DNA of 64,000 nucleotides from Sphingomonas sp. JUb134 (GCF_004341505.2 NZ_SLYP02000002.1:62001-126000); one strand, 5' to 3'; numbered from the stretch's first letter, positions 24,680-33,360 are shown. A program made the numbers and translations. Notes: generated by a model from the sequence alone, not told the origin.

Positions 24680-25234
24680 TCAGGCGGCGTCGGCATCAGG
24701 GGGCGCCGGATCGTTGGCTGGGATGGCGGGAGCGTCGGGATCGGGAGCGGGCGCACCATCGAGCGTCCGCCATTCGAGCATGTCGTCGCTTTCGCGCTCG
24801 CAGTCCTGGCAGGTGGTGGAATCGTAGGTGCTGAGCAGCACCCAGGCCTGTTCGGGCTCATCCCAGGCCGCGACGGCGTCCTTGGTGACGTTGTCGCTGC
24901 CGCAGTCGTCGCACACCGGCTTGACCCGGGAGGCGGCAGGCGAGCACAAGCGATCCCCGGTGCAGATCGACCAGTCACCGTAGAATTTGCCGTCGTAGGG
25001 CAAGCAGTCGCCGGCGAGCTGAATGGCGTGTTCGCCGTAGCCGTCGTGGAAATGAATTTCCGAATTCGGGAAGAACTTTTCCAGGACCGCCTTCGCGCCG
25101 CGGATCTTCACCTCGCTGCCATAGGTGGTGTGGACATAGTCGAGCGGTCCGATCGCGGGGCCTTCGCAGCCCCAGTCTTCGACGTCCTCGTCGGGCGTGG
25201 CGCGGCCGTGGAACAGATAGAGATAGACGCTCAT
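24680..25234 (-). CDS. Hypothetical protein with zinc-ribbon cysteines
   Basis: A 184-residue protein (MSVYLYLFHGRATPDEDVED). Residues about 107-150 carry two cysteine pairs, CDDCGSDN and CQDCERE, spaced like a zinc ribbon. The C-terminal 30 residues are Pro/Asp/Ala-rich linker. TGAAAGGACCGCC precedes ATG 25234. Ends 17 bases before the HerA-like gene. Confidence 0.7.
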   Translation of the reverse strand: MSVYLYLFHGRATPDEDVEDWGCEGPAIGPLDYVHTTYGSEVKIRGAKAVLEKFFPNSEIHFHDGYGEHAIQLAGDCLPYDGKFYGDWSICTGDRLCSPAASRVKPVCDDCGSDNVTKDAVAAWDEPEQAWVLLSTYDSTTCQDCERESDDMLEWRTLDGAPAPDPDAPAIPANDPAPPDADAA

Positions 25235-25247
25235 CGTGGCGGTCCTT

Positions 25248-25916
25248 TCAGGCGCTGAGGAGGAGGTGCGCGAGCGCGCTCGCGTCGACCTGTTTGGAGA
25301 TCGGGGCGGTGCTTTCGACGCGGACCGCGTCGAGGCTCTCGAACGTCTCGGGCATCTGGCGGCGTTCGTAACGGTCCTTGTCGACGAGACCGTGGATCGG
25401 CGCGCCCTCGTGGCGCGCGAAGCCGAGCGCATCGACGCTGACGACACGGCGGAAGACGCAGCCGACCTTGCCCTCGGGCACCCAGTCCGCCCAGGAACCC
25501 GACGCCGAGACGCTCTCGTACTGGCCGATGATCACCTGATAGGCGGCGCGGCGGCGGACGACGTGGCTGTCGTGGATCGACACTTCCTCGCCGGTCAGCG
25601 CGGTCCAGCGGTCGGGATGCCAGCAGCGCACCGAACGGCGCGCGTTCTCGACCTGCAGGGCGATGCCCGGAATGGGCAGGCGGCGAAACTCGCTGCCGAA
25701 GGCGTAGAGCACCAGCGCGTAATCGACGTCTTCCTCATAGTAAGGATCGTCGCGGCGCAGCGCCTCGGGCATCGCGGCCTGGCGTTCGTCCGACAGGACA
25801 TATCCGCCATGACTGGGTGTCGATACGCGCCAGATGCCGGGCAGGACCTGGTCAGCGCGGTCGGGTGCGTCCCAGGGTGTCGTCTCAGGGCGTGGGCTGG
25901 GCTGGAACCGGGTCAT
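25248..25916 (-). CDS. Probable DUF7007-type protein
   Basis: A 222-residue protein. The segment GIWRVSTPSHGGYVLSDERQ at residues 27-46 is characteristic of a plasmid family (I recall it as DUF7007). GGGAGACGACAG precedes the ATG, and the polypurine tract AGGGGGAGGAGAGAGAGAGG is at 25946-25969. This is the first gene of the block that runs to the PP-loop, DpdA-like and Mom-like genes. Function unknown. Confidence 0.7.
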   Translation of the reverse strand: MTRFQPSPRPETTPWDAPDRADQVLPGIWRVSTPSHGGYVLSDERQAAMPEALRRDDPYYEEDVDYALVLYAFGSEFRRLPIPGIALQVENARRSVRCWHPDRWTALTGEEVSIHDSHVVRRRAAYQVIIGQYESVSASGSWADWVPEGKVGCVFRRVVSVDALGFARHEGAPIHGLVDKDRYERRQMPETFESLDAVRVESTAPISKQVDASALAHLLLSA

Positions 25917-26089
25917 CTGTCGTCTCCCTCAATGGATTCGACAGATTCCCTCTCTCTCTCCTCCCCCTCGGCAGACCGGGATGATGGCGGCAGGCAGGGT
26001 CGTTCATGGTGCAGCCGTGACTGGCCGCACGGATCGCGCTCACGCGCAAAGTGTTCTCAGTCCTGATATTTCACGACAGGAGATCGATC

Positions 26090-26272
26090 ATGGGTGAAGC
26101 AACCGACAAGCTGAAGGCGGCAGGCAACAAGCTGGCCGGCAACGTCAAGGAAAGCATCGGCAAGGCGACCGATAACGCCAGTCTCGAAGCCGAGGGCAAG
26201 GCGCAGAAGGTCAAGGGCGCCGGTCAGGACGTCAAGGGACCGGTCAAGGGCGCGCTCGGCGACGATATCTGA
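26090..26272 (+). CDS. CsbD family stress protein
   Basis: A 60-residue protein (MGEATDKLKAAGNKLAGNVK) of lysine/alanine amphipathic repeats with the CsbD pattern. CsbD-like proteins accumulate in general stress, but their molecular role is unknown. ACAGGAGATCGATC is a good ribosome site. It is a single plus-strand gene with its own terminator; its 3' end overlaps the end of the convergent HNH-like frame. Confidence 0.85.
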   Translation: MGEATDKLKAAGNKLAGNVKESIGKATDNASLEAEGKAQKVKGAGQDVKGPVKGALGDDI

Positions 26273-26681
26273 CCCCCCCGACCTTCGATGACACGATCGG
26301 GCCGCTTCGGGCAACCGGGGCGGCCTTTTCCTTGCGCGCCGGGAATCCGGGATTCCGAGCGCCACCTTTGAAGATCGACTTGAGGCTGCGCGGGCGCTCG
26401 GCTAGCCGTGCCGCGACCACGGTCATCCAGATCGCATCGCACCCCGTGGACGGCCTCGCGCCGCGCGCCTGATTGCAGCGCAGATGCTTCAGCAGGCCGT
26501 TCGACAGCGATCGCCGTCCACCCGCGCTGCGCAGCGTGACATGGTCGAACGTCGGGTAATCGGGATGATGGCGGGCGAGGCGCCGCGGGCTCGGCAGGGG
26601 CATCCCGCATCCGGCGCACAGCGACGACTGCGCCCAGCGCAGGATCCGCCGCTGGTTTCTGGCTTGGGTGGTCGATGCCAT
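26244..26681 (-). CDS. Probable HNH-type nuclease-like protein
   Basis: A 145-residue protein starting MASTTQARNQRRILRWAQSS. It shows CAGCGMP, then TFDHVTLRSAGGRRSLSNGL and HLRCNQARG, the spacing of a C-x2-C / D-H / N / H-x2-C HNH motif. The C-terminal 30 residues run through the csbD terminator and 3' end on the opposite strand and look random, so the natural end may have been lost. An alternative start lies further upstream. Function inferred. Confidence 0.55.
   Translation of the reverse strand: MASTTQARNQRRILRWAQSSLCAGCGMPLPSPRRLARHHPDYPTFDHVTLRSAGGRRSLSNGLLKHLRCNQARGARPSTGCDAIWMTVVAARLAERPRSLKSIFKGGARNPGFPARKEKAAPVARSGPIVSSKVGGVRYRRRARP
26299..26331 (+). terminator. Rho-independent terminator of csbD-like gene
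   Basis: Stem GGGCCGC...GCGGCC followed by TTTTCC. Confidence 0.7.
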
Positions 26682-26724
26682 GATGCGAGAATGGTGGCCC
26701 TGGATTAAATTCCTGCCAACGACG

Positions 26725-28032
26725 TCATCCGATGTGCAGCTGGTCAAGCACGGCGGTTTCGAGACTGTCGCCTTCGAGATCCTCGGCATGGATCGTCACG
26801 ACGGGGGCGATCTCGCGAAGTTTCTCGACCTGGCGCAGCTTCAGCCCGAGCGCATCGGCGTCGTCGCCGGTGACGACCTCGAGCGCCGCCTCGATCACCT
26901 CGCCGGTGGTGAAATCACGCAGGTCGAGAAGGAGGTCTGGACGCATCTCGCCGATCGACGTCGCGATATCGAACAGGAGCCGCTTGAACCCGACGCCGAT
27001 GCCGCGCCGGCGAAGCCGGTACTGGAGATCGAGCAGGCCGACGATCGTCTTGCGTTCGGCGAGATTGTGGATCGCGACGAAATTGGCGGGGCGCGCGATC
27101 GGCTGCGCATAGGCGCGCAGGCACGCATAGCCCTCGCGCGGGTTGTGCTCGCCGACGACGGCCAGGACCAGATACGGCGGTCCGATGTGGCGCTGGTGGA
27201 CGCCGATGTGGCGGATGCGGTTCTTGACGATCAGCTCGCGCCCTTCGGCAAGCGTGATGGTCGAGCCGGAGACGTCGATCGCATACAGGAGGAGGAAGGC
27301 CTGCGGGGCGTGCTCGCTCGGCCATTTCTTCGCCGCCTCGCGCAGTTTCGCGAACACGACGCCGCGTTCATAGGGGTCGATATGGGTGTAGAGATGGCGC
27401 GCGAGCGGGATGCCCGGTGCGATCTGGACCCGCTCGGCCGCGGCGCGCATCGCCGCGAACTCGCTCGCCATCGATGTCGTGCGCGGCTCGCCGACCTCGA
27501 GTGGTTCGACGACGTTGACCTGCGCCATTTCCATCAACTGCCACAGCAGGCGCGCGAGGCGCGGGATCGCGACGCCGCGGGTGCGATCGTCGGGTTCGCT
27601 GTCATCAGGGAGCTGCGCCAGCTTCTCGGGGGCGAGCCGGTGCGCCGAGAACAGCCCGTCGGGCTCGTTGATCGTGCGCGGGGTGGTGGTCGCCTTCTCG
27701 CGGATGCGGGGCGGCGCCTGCTCCCGGAAGAACGGGCAGTCGACGTCATGTTCGGGGCGACGCTGGCGGATGCTGGTGAGCCGGCGCAGGTAATAGGTTT
27801 CGGCTTCGGAGAGATAGGCCGGCGAGAGTAGCGGCGGGTCCGTCCCCTCCCCCAGGCAGTCGCAGGCTATCCACTGGTGATGATCGCGTGCCTTGACCAC
27901 CATGATGACCGAGGCGCGGTGATCGCTGTCCTCGCCTTCGCCTGTGTACCAGCGCACCAGCGCCTCGCGCACCACGTCGGGTACGGGCGAGCGCAGGGTA
28001 AGACCCCGGGTATCGCGTGGGACGAGCCACAT
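26725..28032 (-). CDS. Hypothetical protein, possibly DUF1173-like
   Basis: A 435-residue protein (MWLVPRDTRGLTLRSPVPDV). Residues about 50-105 hold WIACDCLGEG and HDVDCPFFREQ, a C-x-C...H-x-x-x-C pattern that may bind zinc. The remainder is mixed alpha/beta with FVAIHNLAERKTIVGLLDLQ and ends acidic. I recall DUF1173 proteins with this opening, but am not sure. It is transcribed away from the plus-strand gene at 28108, with a short shared promoter region. Confidence 0.65.
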   Translation of the reverse strand: MWLVPRDTRGLTLRSPVPDVVREALVRWYTGEGEDSDHRASVIMVVKARDHHQWIACDCLGEGTDPPLLSPAYLSEAETYYLRRLTSIRQRRPEHDVDCPFFREQAPPRIREKATTTPRTINEPDGLFSAHRLAPEKLAQLPDDSEPDDRTRGVAIPRLARLLWQLMEMAQVNVVEPLEVGEPRTTSMASEFAAMRAAAERVQIAPGIPLARHLYTHIDPYERGVVFAKLREAAKKWPSEHAPQAFLLLYAIDVSGSTITLAEGRELIVKNRIRHIGVHQRHIGPPYLVLAVVGEHNPREGYACLRAYAQPIARPANFVAIHNLAERKTIVGLLDLQYRLRRRGIGVGFKRLLFDIATSIGEMRPDLLLDLRDFTTGEVIEAALEVVTGDDADALGLKLRQVEKLREIAPVVTIHAEDLEGDSLETAVLDQLHIG

Positions 28033-28068
28033 GGTGGTGAAGCTACTCCATAATGCTTGCCTTGTCGC

Positions 28069-28098
28069 CTTTGTTCACGTTACGTTCAATGAACAAAG
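28069..28098. promoter_or_regulatory. Inverted repeat over the ribosome site of the 28108 gene
   Basis: Perfect 9-bp inverted repeat CTTTGTTCA (28069-28077) and TGAACAAAG (28090-28098), ending in the Shine-Dalgarno AAAGGAG. Works as an operator in DNA or a translation-blocking hairpin in RNA. Confidence 0.5.
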
Positions 28099-28107
28099 GA
28101 GCTGGCC

Positions 28108-28632
28108 ATGAAGCGTTCGGAATTTATCGGAGAGTTCGACCTCGATGCGGTGCTCACCGAATTGTCGGTCGATCTGGATATTCGCGTTACCCGGCGCATG
28201 CTCGCGGGGGCGTGCATCGGCAGCAATCCGGAGGATGCGTATCTCTCGGCGCGCGAGTTGCGGGAATCGCTCGAATGGATCCACGAGGGCGAGAACGAGG
28301 GCAAGGTCAAGCTGACCACGATCCTCAGCACCGCGTGCGACGATTTCCAGCGGTGCCTCTATTATTGCGTCGCCGGCAAGGGCGTCGTGACCATGCTCGA
28401 CGATCTCGTCTGGCTGGAGAAGCTGCTGGAGGCGCGCGGTCGCATCGCCGGGCACATCTATCGCAACAAGCTGCCGGTGAAGCCGCTGGTCAATCCGTAT
28501 GTCGCGGCCGAGCCGGATGGTCCGTTGGGCCGCTTCGACCCCGCGTTCGCGATCGGCGCGTCCTGGTCGCATGACCCGGGACCCGATTACGATTCCGACG
28601 ATCGTGGCCCCGGTCCGAAGCTCAAGGGCTGA
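28108..28632 (+). CDS. Hypothetical protein
   Basis: A 174-residue protein (MKRSEFIGEFDLDAVLTELS) with strong AAAGGAGCTGGCC upstream. Mostly helical to residue 130, with a Pro/Asp/Gly-rich, probably disordered tail. One of the few plus-strand genes of the accessory block. Family not recognised. Confidence 0.7.
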   Translation: MKRSEFIGEFDLDAVLTELSVDLDIRVTRRMLAGACIGSNPEDAYLSARELRESLEWIHEGENEGKVKLTTILSTACDDFQRCLYYCVAGKGVVTMLDDLVWLEKLLEARGRIAGHIYRNKLPVKPLVNPYVAAEPDGPLGRFDPAFAIGASWSHDPGPDYDSDDRGPGPKLKG

Positions 28633-28634
28633 CG

Positions 28635-28679
28635 ACAAAAAGAAAAGGCGGTTCGGCAAGGGAGCATGCCGGACCGCCT
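28635..28679 (-). terminator. Rho-independent terminator of the nuclease-like operon
   Basis: Stem AGGCGGT-CCGGCA/TGCCGAACCGCCT followed on the minus strand by TTTTCTTTTT. The hairpin also follows the plus-strand gene ending at 28632 but lacks a T-run on that strand. Confidence 0.75.
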
Positions 28680-28695
28680 CTTCCAGGGGGGGATA

Positions 28696-29214
28696 TCAGT
28701 AACGCGCCTCGCACGCGAGCCGTTCCCCGCGCCGCCAGCGCGCCGGATCGATGAATTCTCCCGCATAGGCGCCGCGGCCCGCTGATCGCGCCTGTTCGGC
28801 CGCAGCGACATAGCGCGCGGCGCGCTGCGGATCGCCGCGCAGATATTGCGTCGCCGGCACCGCCAGACCCTGCAGGATCAGTTGCTCGCCCAGGTCGTAG
28901 CCGTCGACCGTGACGATGGCGATCGGACGGCCGTAGCTGCTCGCGCCGGTCATGCGGATCGTGGCGACACTGCTCTTGAGGATACGCGAGGCGGAATCCT
29001 GCGCGAACTTGCCGCACGGATAGCAGGCACCGTCCTTCGAGCACATCTGCTTGCGCTCGAAGGCGTCGGCCCCCGACAGGCGGAAATCGACCGAGACCGT
29101 GTCGCCGTCGATCGCCCGCCCCTCGCCGGTGATCGTCGCCCCGTCGCGGCCTTGGGGTTCCCCTGCCCCGCAGGCGGCGAGCGCGGCGATGCCGAGGAGC
29201 AGGGCGCCCCTCAT
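28696..29214 (-). CDS. Thermonuclease (SNase)-like lipoprotein
   Basis: A 172-residue protein with a lipoprotein signal (hydrophobic LLLGIAALAAC; lipobox Cys at residue 15). The mature part resembles the staphylococcal nuclease fold: AIDGDTVSVDFRLSGADAFE (residues 34-53), CYPCGKFAQD, and VDGYDLGEQLILQGLAVP near the catalytic second half, then EQARSAGRGAYAGEF, the usual SNase ending. SNase homologues are frequent on conjugative plasmids. The start overlaps the preceding small gene by ATGA. Confidence 0.8.
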   Translation of the reverse strand: MRGALLLGIAALAACGAGEPQGRDGATITGEGRAIDGDTVSVDFRLSGADAFERKQMCSKDGACYPCGKFAQDSASRILKSSVATIRMTGASSYGRPIAIVTVDGYDLGEQLILQGLAVPATQYLRGDPQRAARYVAAAEQARSAGRGAYAGEFIDPARWRRGERLACEARY

Positions 29215-29420
29215 GCGTAGCGCAATTCGACTTCGACGTTCGGCCCGTCGACGATGACCGGGAGGACGCGGAAGGGTTGCAGCGGATCGCCGGTGCGCAC
29301 GATCGAGACCTGGCGTGCGCCGGCATCGAACATCCGCATGGCGACGCGCTGGGCATGGGCTCGGCTGCAGAGCTGCGACCGCTTCGGGCTGGGTGTGACG
29401 GGCGGATACGGGGCGGACAT
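29211..29420 (-). CDS. Hypothetical small protein
   Basis: A 69-residue protein (MSAPYPPVTPSPKRSQLCSR). Strand-rich C-terminus (VLPVIVDGPNVEVELRYA). Coupled by ATGA to the nuclease-like gene. No family recognised. Confidence 0.65.
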   Translation of the reverse strand: MSAPYPPVTPSPKRSQLCSRAHAQRVAMRMFDAGARQVSIVRTGDPLQPFRVLPVIVDGPNVEVELRYA

Positions 29421-29452
29421 GGCGATGATCCTGACGTGGGGGATGTCGGCGA

Positions 29453-29805
29453 TCAACCGAACACCGTCTTGTGGACGCGAGTTTCGGGCTTGGGCGGCAC
29501 GAGTGTCCACGCCCATTTGCGAAGGTTACCGATCCGATATTTCGGGTAGCTGTTGCCGGGGATCGCGAGCGAGATCTTGCGGCCGCGCTTGTGGACGATG
29601 AACTCGTCTCCCTCATAGCCGTCAACGAAGGTGACCTTGCTCGGCAAGCGGATGTGCATGCCGTGTTCGAGCGGGCGTACCGGGGTCGCGAGCCGCTCGA
29701 GGCAGCGTCGGCGCCAGTCGAGCGCACCGGGATCGTCGGTATCGCCGAGCAGCGAGAGGATGCGCTCGGGGCATTCGGCCTCGCAAGGCCCGGCGTGTTC
29801 GGTCA
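29453..29805 (-). CDS. Exon 2 of the intron-split DUF6927-like gene
   Basis: 3' exon of a gene whose 5' exon is 32357-32627. The spliced protein would be 207 residues. The codon split by the intron is A|TG, so the junction reads FAYKD-M-TEHAGPCEAECPE, a sequence I recall from an intact plasmid family (DUF6927, GYKDMTEHMGP type). The exon ends with a basic VHKRGRKISLAIPGN segment. Without splicing this part would not be translated from its own start. Confidence 0.75.
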
Positions 29806-29854
29806 GTCGGGTAGGATTGGTGCTGCTCAGAGAGTCAGCCCTGATCCCCCCGCC

Positions 29855-29888
29855 GAACCGCACGTGCAGCTTTCACTGCATGCGGCTC
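29855..29888 (-). ncRNA. Group II intron domain V
   Basis: A 34-base catalytic hairpin: GAGCCGCA pairs with TGCGGTTC, the inner stem is closed around GAAA. The first 16 bases overlap the end of the maturase coding sequence. Confidence 0.8.
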
Positions 29889-31750
29889 TCCGCTGCGATA
29901 ACACCATTCATGTTTCGGCTATCGGGCAATTGGCCTCGATGGATGTCGGCGTGACACAGATCGCACAGGACTTTCGTCTTACGCGCCCGTGCGGCCTTCA
30001 TCATCGTGGCTAAACCACAGTGCTTAACATCGGCGAGCCCTTCGACATGATGGACGTGACACGGCCGGTCCGTCCGCCCGCATGCCTCGCATTGCTTGGC
30101 ATTCTGGCGATCGACCCAGTCGGTTCGTGAATGCGAATAGATTTGCGTCCAAGGTGGGGTATCCACCTTGACCGGGTCAATCCATTCACGCTTCAGATCC
30201 ATCAGCTTCCAGACTCTGACCGACCGGGGCTGGCCGTCAGCGACGTAGCCGACGCTATATTCCTGCCCCGACCTCATACGGGCGGCGACAACACGCACGC
30301 TACTTTTGTGCTTGCTCGCCAAGGTCTTGAACATGCTCCAGCGCTGGATGAACTCAAGCCGGTTAAGCTTGAATTTCACGTCCCGTGCCAAGGCGTAATA
30401 GTTCGCGAACCCCCGCAGTTCGGCGTTGTAGGCAAGGACGATCTCGGCATCGCTACAGCTAAGAAGGGTGTTCCGGTGACGGGCCTTCAAGACAGCCATA
30501 TCCCCGTAGCCCTTCTTGGAGGCGAACTCGAACACCTTCTCCCACGGCACGTTGAGTTGCATCACCTCCGAAGGAGGCCGGCGGGTGAAGTGCTGTGAGC
30601 CACGCCGGCTCCGCACTGTCCACTGGCGACCCGTGTAGGTTCGCACCTCGTAACCGAGAAAGGCGGTGCCATCGCTCGCCTTGCGGATACCGCTCTTCTC
30701 CTCGGACACGCTAAGGGCCAATGCGTTGGTCAGGAAACCCTCAACCTCGGCGAAGACCTGTCGCGCATCTTCCTTGCTGCCGATCACCCCGAAGAGAAAA
30801 TCATCGGCATAACGGCAGTAGCGAAGTCGGCGATACCCGGCGTCCATGCCGTCTCGCGACGGTAGGGTACGCATCTGTTTGGACAAAACGTCGATCTTGG
30901 CCAATATGGCCGCCATCGTTGCCTCGTCAGCGTTGCCGCGTGCCTGATGACTTTTGAGCCGCTTTCGCTGTTTCGCGATGCGCGCTGCCAGTCGCCCATA
31001 CTCCGGGTTCGTGGCGCGGGCCTTTCCCTTCTCAAAGGCGGCAATCCGTTCTGCGACGAACTCATCGAGCTCGTGCAGATAGATGTTCGCCAAGATCGGG
31101 GAGACGATCCCGCCCTGTGGAGTGCCGCTGTAGGTCGGATTGTGCGTCCGCCCCTCCATTACCCCTGCCTTCAGCATGTCGCCAATCAGGCCAACGAACT
31201 TCTCGTCGTCGATCCGTTTCCGCAACAGCCTGAGCAGGACGTCATGGTCGATGTTATCGAAGAACCCAGTGACATCCACGTCAACAAGCCACTTCACGCC
31301 CGTCCAGACGGCTTTAACATGTTCAAGTGCCGTGTGACACGATTTCCCCGGTCGGAATCCGTGCGAGGCGTTCGAAAACACCGGCTCATAGATCCTTTCG
31401 AGAAGCTGACGTACCACTTCCTGGACGAGACGGTCGTCGCGCGTGGGTATCCCCAGCGGACGCCGCTTTCCCTTGCTTTTCGGGATGAACACCCGACGCA
31501 CTGGTTTCGGCTTGTAGGCTCCGGTTGTGACGCTGGCGATCAACGGAGCGAGGTCCTCGGGACCGAAGTCCGCGAAGGTCTCGCCATCGACGCCCGGCGT
31601 CATCGCCCCCCGATTGGAGGCGACCTTACTCAGTCCCTGCTCCCAAAGAAGCCGAGACCCCATCAGACGGTGAAGCCCATTCACCCGTTTGCCCGACGCT
31701 GCCAGCGTCGGAATGGCCTCCAACCGGGCCATCACAGTTTCAGGTAGCAT
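29873..31750 (-). CDS. ltrA: Group II intron reverse transcriptase/maturase with HNH endonuclease
   Basis: A 625-residue protein (start MLPETVMARLEAIPTLAASG; the frame is open upstream into the intron 5' part). Reverse transcriptase: VFIPKSKGKRRPLGIPT near residue 110, GFRPGKSCHTALEHV, the GTPQGGIVSPILANIYLHEL block, and the catalytic YADD near residue 314. Maturase domain X follows. The C-terminal HNH-type endonuclease (about residues 553-605) has CEACGRTDRPCHVHHVEGL and VLCDLCHADIH. All parts needed for splicing and retrohoming look intact. The stop lies inside domain V. Confidence 0.92.
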   Translation of the reverse strand: MLPETVMARLEAIPTLAASGKRVNGLHRLMGSRLLWEQGLSKVASNRGAMTPGVDGETFADFGPEDLAPLIASVTTGAYKPKPVRRVFIPKSKGKRRPLGIPTRDDRLVQEVVRQLLERIYEPVFSNASHGFRPGKSCHTALEHVKAVWTGVKWLVDVDVTGFFDNIDHDVLLRLLRKRIDDEKFVGLIGDMLKAGVMEGRTHNPTYSGTPQGGIVSPILANIYLHELDEFVAERIAAFEKGKARATNPEYGRLAARIAKQRKRLKSHQARGNADEATMAAILAKIDVLSKQMRTLPSRDGMDAGYRRLRYCRYADDFLFGVIGSKEDARQVFAEVEGFLTNALALSVSEEKSGIRKASDGTAFLGYEVRTYTGRQWTVRSRRGSQHFTRRPPSEVMQLNVPWEKVFEFASKKGYGDMAVLKARHRNTLLSCSDAEIVLAYNAELRGFANYYALARDVKFKLNRLEFIQRWSMFKTLASKHKSSVRVVAARMRSGQEYSVGYVADGQPRSVRVWKLMDLKREWIDPVKVDTPPWTQIYSHSRTDWVDRQNAKQCEACGRTDRPCHVHHVEGLADVKHCGLATMMKAARARKTKVLCDLCHADIHRGQLPDSRNMNGVIAAESRMQ

Positions 31751-32356
31751 CAGCACACCCCATGATTGCCGATTGAAGTGTCGCAACTGCCGCCCTTCTC
31801 CCGATGGTCCCCGTTTTCGGCCCGGTCGCCCGTTCCTTATGCGGATGCACCGTCTCCCCCGTGGAGGAGCTGTCCCGGGCATTACCCCGGGCATTTGAAT
31901 ACTATTGCGGCTCCGTACCCATGCAGGTCGGCCAAAGCCGCCTGTTTAGGGCATCCCGTAGTTACACTGATTGGAGATACGACGCGGTTAGGTGTCCCGT
32001 TCATCCACTGAACCCCTCGACGAGAGGCGCGCCGGACGGGCTGAGGAGCAAAGGGCCAAGACATGAGACCCTTGCCATCGTCCGGAATGGCGTATCAGTC
32101 GCTTTCGCCAATTTCCGCTATATAAAACGCTGCAGACTGGGATTTAAGCAGTGTAGCCTTCACCATGCGCGTCTTGCCCTGACCGGCATCGCCCCTTTAC
32201 GACTGGGACGCGTTCGGCCTTGCTCCAAGCATGCTATTGTCCCCCGTCCGTTTCCGGATTTCAGATCTTTTAGACCCGAGGTTAGCTTGGCGGGCAGAGG
32301 CTTCCTCAACTTACCTCATCATTGCTGATACTCCTTTCAGCGCCACAACGGCGCAC

Positions 32357-32627
32357 TATCCTTGTAGGCGAACACGAATCCGTCCTTGGCCCGCGGATTC
32401 CAGCTGACCAGGCAGACGGCCGCGAAGGCGGGTTCGTCGGTGCCGTCGGTCGACGGCACCACGGCCGCGTACCAGACCTTGTTGCGCAGGCAGGAAGAGG
32501 CGATGACGCGCAGCGCCTTGCCCTTCCCGTCGGCATCGCGGTTGTCGTAGGTGAATTGCGCGTCGAGATAGGCTTTGGGGCCTGTGTGCGGGAACATCGA
32601 CGACAGCGGCATGCTTAGCCAGCCCAT
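32357..32627 (-). CDS. Exon 1 of the intron-split DUF6927-like gene
   Basis: 5' exon, starting MGWLSMPLSSMFPHTGPKAY with GAAAGGACCGCC upstream. Includes LRVIASSCLRNKVWYAAVVP and CLVSWNPRAKDGFVFAYKD before the splice site. If the intron is not removed, translation runs on a few codons into the intron and stops. See 29453-29805 for the other exon. Confidence 0.75.
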
Positions 32628-32664
32628 GATGGCGGTCCTTTCGCGTGTGTGGACGGGTGATCGA

Positions 32665-33309
32665 TCAGCCGAACAGGCTGACCGGCTCGGCGACCGGCGG
32701 TGTGAGCCGCAATTCCTTGCGCAGCCGCACGGCGAACCGCTCGGGCGCGAGCAGGTCGCGGATCGAGGCGTAGCAGTCGCGCTCCCCGAGGTGATCGTGA
32801 CGACCGCTGACGCGGCGGTAGATGACCTCGCGGTCGGCCATGGTGCCGTGGAGCGATAGCTGCATCCACAGCTCCTCGCCGTGGAGGGTGATCTCGCCGG
32901 ACCGGGAGGCGTGGCTGCGGTTCGAGCGAAGGTCGTAGTGCGCGGGGTCGAGCCCCAGCGTTTCGGCGAGCCGGCGCAGCGCCTTGCGTCCGTCGCTGTG
33001 GAAGCGATCCTTGGCGGCCGCATCGTGCGCGACGCCGCGCACCGCGAGCGTCAGCAGCGCCGGGTGCTGTCGCAGCTCGGCGATACGGTCCATGCAGCGC
33101 CGCTTGAGGAGCGCGTCTTCGGACTGCCGCGCGGTGACGCTTGCGAGATGGCGGGCGAGCAGGATGACCGCGGGATCGGTCTCGAAGGCGATGCCGGCGT
33201 TGCGGCAGTCGTCGATCGCGCGGGTGATGGCGTGAAGGCTTGCTCCAATCGTGACCAGCGCGCTCGGGTCGAGCGCCTGCTGGTGGCGGAAGGCGACATC
33301 GTAGGGCAT
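32665..33309 (-). CDS. Hypothetical protein
   Basis: A 214-residue mainly helical protein (MPYDVAFRHQQALDPSALVT), basic in its second half (DRFHSDGRKALRRLAETLGL). GGGAGATCGCTC precedes the ATG and the polypurine tract AAGGGGAGGGGGAGCG lies at 33348-33362. Ends 37 bases before exon 1 of the intron-split gene. No family recognised. Confidence 0.7.
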   Translation of the reverse strand: MPYDVAFRHQQALDPSALVTIGASLHAITRAIDDCRNAGIAFETDPAVILLARHLASVTARQSEDALLKRRCMDRIAELRQHPALLTLAVRGVAHDAAAKDRFHSDGRKALRRLAETLGLDPAHYDLRSNRSHASRSGEITLHGEELWMQLSLHGTMADREVIYRRVSGRHDHLGERDCYASIRDLLAPERFAVRLRKELRLTPPVAEPVSLFG

Positions 33310-33360
33310 GAGCGATCTCCCGAGCGCCTCACGCGCTCAGAAATTCGCTCCCCCTCCCCT

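Larger units (their letters stand above)
29806..32356 (-). mobile_element. Group II intron with maturase, inserted in a plasmid gene
   Basis: A 2551-base intron in the same orientation as its host gene. The 5' boundary is ...AAGGATA|GTGCGCC (canonical GTGYG start). The 3' boundary is ...CCTACCCGAC|TGACCG, with a domain VI-like stem whose bulged A (29812) lies six bases before the AY end. Domain V (29855-29888) begins GAGCCGCATG and ends GTGCGGTTC with a GAAA tetraloop region. Ligation of these boundaries restores the reading frame of the host gene. The intron-encoded protein fills domain IV. Confidence 0.85.

Noticed and set aside
22157..24834. Long plus-strand open frames (773 and 546 codons) opposite the HerA-like and Myb-repeat genes
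   Set aside because: Antisense shadows without motifs or ribosome sites.
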